This document shows positions 1 through 5,529 of a stretch of 5,529 nucleotides of DNA, piece by piece. Location of the stretch: the NCBI GenBank assembly GCA_002422725.1, contig DITE01000063.1, positions 1-5,529 of the forward strand, in the 5' to 3' direction. The notes under the pieces were generated by a model. It was not told where the DNA came from. It was given only the letters and a program-made list of their open reading frames with translations, and searched no databases. The DNA comes from Bacteroidales bacterium UBA6192. Lineage in GTDB: Bacteria; Bacteroidota; Bacteroidia; Bacteroidales; F082. The number at the start of each line of letters is the position of its first letter. The stretch's first letter is position 1. A program made the translations under genes and the position numbers.

Positions 1-47
1 ACACAGATCATTCTGCTCATAAATGTTTGGGTTACATTGTGTCGACC

Positions 48-2393
48 TTATTCTTTTGATGGTTCTTTGATACCCAACGAAAATGGAAGGGAAGAGTCAG
101 GGTAGTTTTTTTTAACAGCTTTGTCGGTCATGATGAAGGTGATCCGGCCACCCTGCATGATGGTTTCGTGGGTGATAAAAAGCTTCTCATAGGGTTTTCC
201 ATTGAGCATCACCCGATCGACATACACATAATCTTTTTCCTGGTTAATTACTTCAATTTGGAATTTCCGGCCATTTTCCAGCCTGATTTCTGCCTTTTCA
301 ATCATTGGGCTACCCAACACATATTCATTGCTGCCCGGGCAAACCGGATAAAATCCCAACGCACTGAAAATATACCAGGCCGACATTTGTCCACAGTCGT
401 CATTGCCCGGCAATCCATCGGTAAAAGGTTTATAGAGGGAACCCATGATTTGTCTTACCCTTTCCTGTGTTTTCCAGGGTGCTCCTGCATACACATACAG
501 GTAGGGAATATGGTGGCTGGGTTCGTTGCCGTGAACGTAGTTGCCGATGATTCCATCGTGCGAAATATCTTCGGAACCTTCGATATGTGCCTCATCGAGT
601 TGCATGGTAAACAAAGAATCAAGATGATTAATGAATTTCTTGTTGCCACCATGCCATTTGATAAGGCTGTTCGGGTCGTGGGGAACATACAGGCTGTAGT
701 TCCATGCATTCCCTTCAATAAAACCCTGGCCTTCGGTGACCAATGGATCAAAGGCAGGTTTAAAGCTTCCATCGGAGAGTCGTGGCCGCATAAAACGGCT
801 TATCGTGTCAAAAATGTTCAGGTAGGAGGTGGCTCGGTTTGCGAATTTTTTATTCAACTCATTTTGGTTCAAACTGGCCGCCATGTGTGCTATGCACCAG
901 TCATCATAGGCATATTCAAGGGTTTTGGAGGCCGCATTGGTATGTCGGTCGGCAGGCACATAGCCCATTGACATATAATCACCAATTCCATCGTAAGGAG
1001 CGTAACAGGCACTTGATACCATAGCTTCCAGCGCTTCTTCCCCTTCAAATCCGCGGATCCCTTTCATCCAGGCATCAGCAATAACCGACACAGCGTGATA
1101 CCCAATCATGCACCAGTTTTCATTGGCATGATGCGACCACACCGGCAGTATTCCGTGCACACTTTGCTGGCGATGGGCAAGCATGGAAGCGATCATATCA
1201 TTGGTTCGCTGTTGTTGCAGAACCGTAAAAAGCGGATGCAATGCCCGGTAAGTGTCCCACAACGAAAAGGTTGTGTGGTTGGTAAAGTTGACAGCAGCAT
1301 GAATGTTCTGATCCAGGCCGCGATATTTACCATCAGTATCCATGTAAAGGTTTGGCGACATAAAGGCATGATACATGGCTGTATAAAAGTTCACTTTGGT
1401 GCTGCTGTCGGCTTCAATGGTTATTTTGTCCAGTTCTTTTTGCCATTTGTCACTGGCTTCTCTGCGCACCTGATCAAAGTCCCAGTGCGGAATTTCAGCC
1501 CTCAGGTTATTCATCGCCCCAGCAGTACTAACAGGTGAAAGGGCCATTTTAACTTTCAGGGTATCATGCTGACTGAGGTCGAAATCGAACCAGGCTGCGA
1601 TGTGGTGTCCGGCCATTTCCGGAAACTGTTTCGTTTCATCAAATTTGCGGTAGAAGCCCCTGTAGAGTATTTCATCTTTGCTTGTGTGACCATAATTTGT
1701 GATGGGCTTCGAAAATGTCATGGCAAAATAGATCAGTCTGGTTCGTGCCCAGCCACGGGTTTGCCTGTAACCGGTGATCAGGGTATCATTTTCGACGCGC
1801 ACAAACGACCAGATGTTTTTCCCGGGATAATTGTAAATGCCCGAACTCATATCGAGAATCAGGTGAAACGGATCGTTTCCCTGCAAAGTATACTGGTGAA
1901 ATCCAACGCGTTCGGTGGTTGTTAATGCTGCATGCACATCATAATCCATTAAATTAACTTCATAGTAACCGGGTTCTGCTTTTTCAGACTGATGCGAAAA
2001 CCGGCTGCGATAGCCAGAAGAAGGATTCACAGCAGTTCCGGGGTAAAGTTTAAGTTCGCCGGTGGTCGGCATCAGCAGGAAATCGCCCAGGTCGGAATGG
2101 CCGGTTCCTGAAAAATGGGTGTGGCTGAAGCCGACAATGGTGCTGTCGGTATATTGGTAACCCGCGCAGTATTTGTAAACATCTTTGATATAGCCTTTTC
2201 CCGTTGAATAGGGAATTGTATCCGTTTCGGGACTTAGCTGAACCATGCCAAAAGGAACCGTTGCCCCGGGGAAAGTATGTCCCATTTTTTCGGTGCCGAT
2301 AAACGGATTTACAAATGAAACGGTTGGTTTTTGAGAAAAAACCGGATTGAACAAAAACAACACAATCGTTAGGAGTAAAATCTTATTTATCAT
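48..2393 (-). CDS. Exported GH92 family alpha-mannosidase
   Basis: Predicted calcium-dependent exo-acting alpha-mannosidase of glycoside hydrolase family 92, trimming mannose from N-glycans or other mannosides in the periplasm or outside the cell. The 781-residue product is a usual full length. Residues 1-20 form a signal peptide (hydrophobic ILLLTIVLFLF, probable cleavage after VFS) with no lipobox cysteine, so it is not a lipoprotein. An N-terminal beta-sandwich domain (about 25-290) holds NPFIGT (29-34), GATVPFGM (43-50) and GFSHTHFSGTGHSDLGDF (88-105). The catalytic (alpha/alpha)6 domain (about 310-690) holds SLWDTYRALHP (377-387), IEGNAWNY (559-566, whose Glu is the likely catalytic acid by family analogy), GNEPSHH (622-628) and GLPGNDDCGQMSAWY (660-674, acidic base region). 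A short C-terminal beta region follows, with no T9SS-type tail seen. The ATG at 2393 directly precedes the signal peptide. Linkage preference (alpha-1,2 or other) cannot be fixed by eye. No SusC/SusD genes lie in the window. Confidence 0.95.
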   Translation of the reverse strand: MINKILLLTIVLFLFNPVFSQKPTVSFVNPFIGTEKMGHTFPGATVPFGMVQLSPETDTIPYSTGKGYIKDVYKYCAGYQYTDSTIVGFSHTHFSGTGHSDLGDFLLMPTTGELKLYPGTAVNPSSGYRSRFSHQSEKAEPGYYEVNLMDYDVHAALTTTERVGFHQYTLQGNDPFHLILDMSSGIYNYPGKNIWSFVRVENDTLITGYRQTRGWARTRLIYFAMTFSKPITNYGHTSKDEILYRGFYRKFDETKQFPEMAGHHIAAWFDFDLSQHDTLKVKMALSPVSTAGAMNNLRAEIPHWDFDQVRREASDKWQKELDKITIEADSSTKVNFYTAMYHAFMSPNLYMDTDGKYRGLDQNIHAAVNFTNHTTFSLWDTYRALHPLFTVLQQQRTNDMIASMLAHRQQSVHGILPVWSHHANENWCMIGYHAVSVIADAWMKGIRGFEGEEALEAMVSSACYAPYDGIGDYMSMGYVPADRHTNAASKTLEYAYDDWCIAHMAASLNQNELNKKFANRATSYLNIFDTISRFMRPRLSDGSFKPAFDPLVTEGQGFIEGNAWNYSLYVPHDPNSLIKWHGGNKKFINHLDSLFTMQLDEAHIEGSEDISHDGIIGNYVHGNEPSHHIPYLYVYAGAPWKTQERVRQIMGSLYKPFTDGLPGNDDCGQMSAWYIFSALGFYPVCPGSNEYVLGSPMIEKAEIRLENGRKFQIEVINQEKDYVYVDRVMLNGKPYEKLFITHETIMQGGRITFIMTDKAVKKNYPDSSLPFSLGIKEPSKE

Positions 2394-2415
2394 GGAACTG
2401 ATGTTTATTTATCAG

Positions 2416-2446
2416 CAAAATTAACGTTAAAAACACGGACATGAAA
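2416..2446 (-). promoter_or_regulatory. Candidate Bacteroidota promoter of the GH92 gene
   Basis: On the minus strand, TAATTTTG (2416-2423) matches the Bacteroidota -7 consensus TAnnTTTG exactly. TTTC (2443-2446) sits 19 nt upstream, matching three of four bases of the -33 TTTG element at the usual spacing. Transcription would begin near 2409-2411, leaving a leader of about 16-18 nt before the ATG at 2393. Calling the -7 and -33 boxes is direct; promoter activity is inferred. Confidence 0.6.
2421..2430. promoter_or_regulatory. Perfect 10-bp palindrome overlapping the GH92 promoter
   Basis: TTAACGTTAA is a perfect inverted repeat. Its left end overlaps the -7 element of the GH92 promoter by three bases and the rest fills the spacer, where a repressor or activator dimer could act. 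AT-rich 10-mers of this kind also arise by chance, and no regulator gene is present in the window, so an operator role is only a suggestion. Confidence 0.2.
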
Positions 2447-2492
2447 GGGGTCCTGGCAATATTCATTTGCCGAAATGTATCCTGTTAAAATG

Positions 2493-3140
2493 TTATTGAG
2501 TTTTTTTTGTTGCAGAATCTGCATGGGGATTATTGGCCAAAACCAACAACTGATTTATCAATTGGTTTGCAGTTAACAGAAAACGGCTTCGCACGGGTAG
2601 CCCAGCCTTTTTCATGCGTTGAGCAAGCCAGGTGTTGCATGTTCTGAACAAATGATACGATTGGGTCGAAAGATAAAACTGATCAGCATGGCCGTAGTCT
2701 ACACTGCTGATTGTCATTCCCATCTCATCGCGCTTAAAAGATGACGCAATTTCCCTTACCAGCTTTCTAAAAGTAGGTTCATCCATGTGCAGACAAACCA
2801 GTTTTCTTTTATGACCAAAATAGGTCTCCGGATTGCTGTAGAAGCCAACAATGCGAATAACTCCCGGTGTTGGTATCAGTACTGCCCTGGCCGCCAGAAG
2901 CGCCAGATCGTCGGACGATTGATAAAATGCTTCATCGCCCCAGCCGAAGTAAACATAATTATAATGCTTGTAAAATTCAAGTTCAGGCCAATCAAAAGCT
3001 TGAATATCAGAAGTGTTCAAGACAATGGCCGTGTGCCATCCCAGTTTTACGACACGAATAGCAAAGGAGCGTTCCGCTTGACTTTTTGTTTGTAAAGCAG
3101 CCAGAAAAAAGAAAAGAAACAGACTTAGTTTACGGATCAT
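2493..3140 (-). CDS. Exported DUF2459 family protein, function unknown
   Basis: Resembles the uncharacterised DUF2459 family, which has no assigned reaction. I choose the ATG at 3140 (215 residues, starting MIRKLSLFL), giving a compact signal peptide with basic n-region and LSLFLFFFLAAL core, cleaved near KSQA. An in-frame ATG at 3158 adds six residues (MVCYAK), but it precedes the start expected from the candidate promoter at 3159-3166. Family hallmarks, numbered from 3158, are GWH (40-42), YFGWGDEAFY (70-79), QFYLSTQSYHLFRTCNTWLA (160-179) and AGLPV (185-189). The conserved His42 and Cys174 could be a catalytic pair (inference). The mature protein is probably periplasmic or outer-membrane associated. 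It lies 99 bp upstream of the GH92 gene on the same strand, so read-through is possible, although GH92 has its own promoter. An A8 tract on the coding strand (2501-2508) sits three codons before the stop. Confidence 0.82.
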   Translation of the reverse strand: MIRKLSLFLFFFLAALQTKSQAERSFAIRVVKLGWHTAIVLNTSDIQAFDWPELEFYKHYNYVYFGWGDEAFYQSSDDLALLAARAVLIPTPGVIRIVGFYSNPETYFGHKRKLVCLHMDEPTFRKLVREIASSFKRDEMGMTISSVDYGHADQFYLSTQSYHLFRTCNTWLAQRMKKAGLPVRSRFLLTANQLINQLLVLANNPHADSATKKTQ

Positions 3141-3158
3141 CTTTGCATAACAAACCAT

Positions 3159-3166
3159 GCAAATTA
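3159..3166 (-). promoter_or_regulatory. Weak candidate -7 element of the DUF2459 gene
   Basis: The minus strand reads TAATTTGC here, one base short of the TAnnTTTG spacing. It is 18 nt upstream of the ATG at 3140. No convincing -33 TTTG was found upstream in the A/T-tract-rich sequence. If used, transcription would start near 3152-3155, inside the longer reading frame, which favours the shorter start. Confidence 0.3.
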
Positions 3167-3242
3167 GGATAAAAAAAACCAGATTTTTACGTTGTATGTA
3201 TTTTTTTATTTTTCGATGGCATTTTTAACATAAGTGTTTTCA

Positions 3243-3250
3243 TACTTTTG
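3243..3250 (+). promoter_or_regulatory. Candidate -7 element of the NlpE-like gene
   Basis: TACTTTTG followed by C is a full match to the Bacteroidota TAnnTTTG element. It lies only 12 nt before the ATG at 3263, so the transcript would have a leader of about 5-8 nt. A good -33 TTTG is not visible at the expected distance. TTTTGCAAAA at 3246-3255 is also a perfect palindrome overlapping the element. Confidence 0.5.
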
Positions 3251-3262
3251 CAAAAACACGAT

Positions 3263-3712
3263 ATGAGAATAGATAAATTTATTTTACCGGTCATAATCAT
3301 TGCCTTCGCTTTTTCCTGTCAACAGGCAACAAACAGCAGTCAGGACGACAACAACCAGGTTCAATCTGAACAACCTGTTACAAAAGAGAATGTTTTTCTC
3401 TACATTGGGACACTTCCGTGTGCCGATTGTCCGGGAATAAGAACTGAGGTGATGCTTCATTACAACGATATGACCTATAAGTTGTCTGAACGCTACCTCG
3501 AAAAAGACGATGCGCTTCCCTATCTTTATGAAGGTGTTTTTTCAGAGACCAGCAGGGATGATAAGGTAATCATCAAACTCGAAATGCCCGAGAATGGTGG
3601 GGTCAGATTTTACCACAAGACGGGTAACCGACAACTCATCATGCTTGATCAGCAAGGTGAATCAATCAGTAGCACCCTTGATTACAGCCTCAATCAGGAG
3701 TATCCTGAATAA
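3263..3712 (+). CDS. NlpE N-terminal-domain lipoprotein
   Basis: Predicted outer-membrane lipoprotein of 149 residues. Signal peptide residues 1-18 end in a lipobox (AFSC, Cys19 lipidated). A polar Q/N/S/D-rich linker follows to about residue 42, then one NlpE-type domain (44-145). Family marks are YIGTLPCADCPGIRTEV (47-63) with Cys53-x-x-Cys56, TYKLSERYLE (71-80), and a closing stretch matching E. coli NlpE in pattern: LIMLDQQGESISSTLDYSL (125-143). In E. coli, NlpE senses envelope and surface stress through Cpx and was first linked to copper tolerance. This protein has only the N-terminal domain, as is common outside enterobacteria, and no cpx-like genes are visible, so a signalling role is unproven. 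The start at 3263 is preferred over an in-frame TTG at 3248, which lies inside the -7 promoter element. It is divergent from the DUF2459 gene and 64 bp upstream of rlmI, with which it may be co-transcribed. Confidence 0.88.
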   Translation: MRIDKFILPVIIIAFAFSCQQATNSSQDDNNQVQSEQPVTKENVFLYIGTLPCADCPGIRTEVMLHYNDMTYKLSERYLEKDDALPYLYEGVFSETSRDDKVIIKLEMPENGGVRFYHKTGNRQLIMLDQQGESISSTLDYSLNQEYPE

Positions 3713-3743
3713 TCAGTGATGGATCTGCCTTAACACGATTTGA

Positions 3744-3750
3744 TATTTTG
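3744..3750 (+). promoter_or_regulatory. Weak candidate -7 element before rlmI
   Basis: TATTTTG is one base short of TAnnTTTG and lies 26 nt before the TTG start of rlmI. No clear -33 box accompanies it. It could provide independent transcription of rlmI, but co-transcription with the upstream lipoprotein gene is equally possible, as no terminator is seen between the two genes. Confidence 0.22.
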
Positions 3751-3776
3751 TAGTTCATTTTTAACAACTTTCCCTT

Positions 3777-4967
3777 TTGACCAGCCATCCCGTTATTAAG
3801 CTCAAACCCGGTAAAGATGAAGCCTTGAAACGTTTTCATCCATGGGTTTTCTCGGGCGCCATAGCTGAAATCCCATCAGGGGTTACAACCGGTGAAATTG
3901 TCAACGTTCACAACCATGCAGGAAGGTGTATCGGGACAGGTTTTTATGAGGGGGATACAATAGCCGTGAAAATGCTGACTTTTGCTGAAGTACCTATCGA
4001 TCAGCAATTCTGGTTGCACAAGCTAAGCCTTGCTTTTCGGTTGAGAGAGTCACTTGGTCTTATCAAAAACAGCCACACCAATATGTATCGTCTGGTTCAT
4101 TCCGAAGGCGATAATATTCCTGGACTTATCATCGATATTTATGGAAAAACGGCTGTTATTCAGGCACATTCAGCCGGAATACTTCTTCATTTTGACCAGA
4201 TCGTTGCAGCGTTAAAAACCATTTATGGGCAAGATATCGAGGCGGTTTACAACAAATCTGCCGGAGTTCTGGAAAGAATGGGAAGGATGTCTGTTAGTGA
4301 TGGATATGTCTTTGGGCAGGCAAATGACCAAAATTTCATTGAAAACAGCATGGTGTTTAAAGTTGATTGGGAAACCGGACAAAAGACCGGGTTTTTCGTT
4401 GATCAGCGCGAGAACCGCATGATGTTGAAAGGGTATTGTCACGGCCGCAGGGTGCTCAATAATTTTAGTTACAGTGGAGGGTTTTCGGTTGCTGCGCTGC
4501 AAGGCGGAGCCACTTCGGTGGTTTCTGTCGACAGCTCGAAAAAGGCTGTTGACCTCTGCAACGAAAACATTCAGCTGAATGGTTTTGGTGAACCTACGCA
4601 CCAGTCGGTATGCATAGATGCGAAGAAATATCTGGAGCAACTTAAGGGCAATGAGTTCGACCTGATTGTGCTCGATCCTCCGGCATTTGCCAAAAATCAC
4701 CACAACCGGCACAAAGGACTTGAAGGCTACAAATACATCAATTTTCTGGCGATACGGAATATTGCCCCTGTCGGATTGATTTTCACTTTCAGCTGTTCAC
4801 AGGCTGTCGATCGTGCAGCTTTTCAGGGGGCTGTTATGGCAGCAGCTATCGAAACCGGACGCAATGTGAAGATACTACATCATTTATCGCAGTCTGCCGA
4901 TCATCCGGTGAGTATTTTTCATCCCGAAGGGGCTTATCTGAAAGGATTGGTGCTGCAGATTCAATGA
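3777..4967 (+). CDS. rlmI: RlmI-type 23S rRNA (cytosine) methyltransferase
   Basis: Class I SAM-dependent rRNA methyltransferase of 396 residues, the family's normal length. E. coli RlmI makes m5C1962 in 23S rRNA; the same target is inferred here. An N-terminal PUA RNA-binding domain (about 5-75) contains LKPGKDEALKRFHPWVFSGAI (split at 9-29). A central region (100-200) includes YRLVHSEGDNIPGLIID. The Rossmann methyltransferase domain begins after GQKTGFFVDQREN (201-213). SAM motif I is VLNNFSYSGGF (226-236), the acidic ribose-binding loop is VDSS (251-254) and the catalytic motif IV is DLIVLDPPAF (295-304). SCSQ (339-342), SADHPVS and HPEGAYLKGL are C-terminal hallmarks. The start must be TTG at 3777: an in-frame stop lies at 3762-3764, the next Met is residue 66, and the PUA motif begins within ten residues. 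No Shine-Dalgarno sequence is seen. It may be co-transcribed with the upstream lipoprotein gene and converges with rfaE2. Confidence 0.93.
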   Translation: MTSHPVIKLKPGKDEALKRFHPWVFSGAIAEIPSGVTTGEIVNVHNHAGRCIGTGFYEGDTIAVKMLTFAEVPIDQQFWLHKLSLAFRLRESLGLIKNSHTNMYRLVHSEGDNIPGLIIDIYGKTAVIQAHSAGILLHFDQIVAALKTIYGQDIEAVYNKSAGVLERMGRMSVSDGYVFGQANDQNFIENSMVFKVDWETGQKTGFFVDQRENRMMLKGYCHGRRVLNNFSYSGGFSVAALQGGATSVVSVDSSKKAVDLCNENIQLNGFGEPTHQSVCIDAKKYLEQLKGNEFDLIVLDPPAFAKNHHNRHKGLEGYKYINFLAIRNIAPVGLIFTFSCSQAVDRAAFQGAVMAAAIETGRNVKILHHLSQSADHPVSIFHPEGAYLKGLVLQIQ

Positions 4968-5066
4968 AGCACATGGGTAAAAAATGTCTTTTGACTGGGT
5001 GAACCACCGTGAGCCTGAACAGATGTTCGCCATCTTGCTGAATGGAAAGCCAGATAAGCGTTCAGC

Positions 5067-5529
5067 TCAATTCCCGATTATCCGGCTGATGATCGAACTG
5101 GTCGAATAGCCTTCCACCAGGTCGATGGTTTCTACCCTTCCACCTTTGGCAGTAACAATATCATATCCAACCACTTCCTTAGCCTTATAGTCTTTTCCCT
5201 TGACAAGTATGTCGGGTTGAATCAGGCGAATCAAATCATAGGGTGTTGGTTCGTCGAACAGCACAACGATGGTCACAAACTGAAGTGAAGCAAGCAGCAT
5301 AGCCCTTGAATGCTGGTCGATAACCGGTCGCGAAGGCCCTTTGATACGGCTCACGGAGGCGTCAGTATTCAGCCCGATTACCAGCACATCGCCCAGGTCA
5401 GCAGCTTTCGACAGATAGTCGATGTGACCAAGGTGCATGATGTCGAAGCACCCATTGGTAAAGACAATTTTCTTTTCCTGAAATTTCCACAAGGCCAGCT
5501 GCGATTTCAGCTGATCGGGGGGGAGTATT
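5067..5529 (-). CDS. rfaE2: RfaE2, heptose 1-phosphate adenylyltransferase (5' end outside window)
   Basis: Stand-alone RfaE2/HldE C-terminal-type nucleotidyltransferase. It joins ATP and D-glycero-beta-D-manno-heptose 1-phosphate to give ADP-heptose, the cytosolic donor precursor for LPS core heptose; its kinase partner (RfaE1/HldA) is not in the window. 153 complete codons are visible. Counted from the codon at 5526-5528, they show FTNGCFD (23-29), the HxGH nucleotidyl-transfer motif HLGH (32-35), GLNTDASVSRIKGPSRPV (52-69), VKGKDY (99-104) and the late ATP-binding GYSTSSII (140-147). A TTG at 5490-5492 could be taken as a start, but the frame stays open to the edge. The upstream residues (ILPPDQLKSQLAL) look like this family's usual N-terminal helix before W-K-F, so the real start lies a few codons beyond the window. 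The gene ends with TGA and converges with rlmI across a 99-bp gap. Confidence 0.93.
   Translation of the reverse strand, partial: ILPPDQLKSQLALWKFQEKKIVFTNGCFDIMHLGHIDYLSKAADLGDVLVIGLNTDASVSRIKGPSRPVIDQHSRAMLLASLQFVTIVVLFDEPTPYDLIRLIQPDILVKGKDYKAKEVVGYDIVTAKGGRVETIDLVEGYSTSSIISRIIGN

Noticed and set aside
1..47. Short inverted repeats downstream of the GH92 stop (ACACA/TGTGT and AATGT/ACATT)
   Set aside because: The stems are 5 bp and lack a T run on the relevant strand. Nothing else is seen in these 47 bases.
168..971. 267-codon plus-strand open frame
   Set aside because: It lies wholly antisense inside the strongly supported GH92 gene, shows no recognisable family motif and is best explained as a shadow of that gene's codon usage.
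1095..1925. Two further plus-strand open frames (147 and 119 codons)
   Set aside because: Both are antisense to conserved parts of the GH92 gene, with no family motifs or promoter match.
2455..2471. GGCAA/TTGCC hairpin between the DUF2459 and GH92 genes
   Set aside because: The stem is only 5 bp with a 7-nt loop and no following T run on the minus strand, so it is not a credible intrinsic terminator.
4212..4712. 166-codon minus-strand open frame
   Set aside because: It is antisense to the methyltransferase core of rlmI, whose motifs are unambiguous.
5018..5029. GAACAGATGTTC, matching the GAAC-N4-GTTC form of the Gram-positive LexA box
   Set aside because: It lies in a 3' convergent gap away from any promoter, and that box is not the one expected in Bacteroidota; a chance match is likely.

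Overview
The window reads as chromosomal DNA of a member of the Bacteroidota, possibly a Bacteroidales-type organism (order is a guess). The evidence is a secreted GH92 alpha-mannosidase, a family typical of this phylum. Start codons lack Shine-Dalgarno sequences, and matches to the Bacteroidota -7 promoter element (TAnnTTTG) lie just upstream of genes. A stand-alone RfaE2-type heptose-phosphate adenylyltransferase implies a Gram-negative, LPS-making cell. No mobile element, RNA gene, CRISPR array or phage gene was seen.

Layout, left to right: (1) 48-2393, minus strand: exported GH92 exo-alpha-mannosidase with its own good promoter match at 2416-2446. (2) 2493-3140 (or 3158), minus strand: exported DUF2459 protein of unknown function. 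(3) 3141-3262: AT-rich divergent intergenic region holding candidate promoters for both flanking genes. (4) 3263-3712, plus strand: small lipoprotein with an NlpE N-terminal domain and an intact CxxC. (5) 3777-4967, plus strand: class I SAM-dependent 23S rRNA (cytosine) methyltransferase of the RlmI type, starting at TTG. (6) 4968-5066: convergent gap with no clear terminator. (7) 5067 to the window edge, minus strand: rfaE2, whose true start lies outside the window.

The genes do not form an obvious single pathway. Three encode envelope or exported proteins (GH92, DUF2459, NlpE-like), one serves LPS inner-core heptose synthesis and one modifies ribosomes. No SusC/SusD, sensor or regulator gene is visible, so the mannosidase cannot be placed in a polysaccharide utilisation locus from this window. 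All five genes belong to known families and nothing here amounts to a clearly new system. The points most worth a second look are the start-site corrections (the nlpE-like, DUF2459 and rfaE2 genes), a nearly leaderless promoter arrangement, and a His/Cys order in the DUF2459 protein that would fit a permuted papain-like fold.
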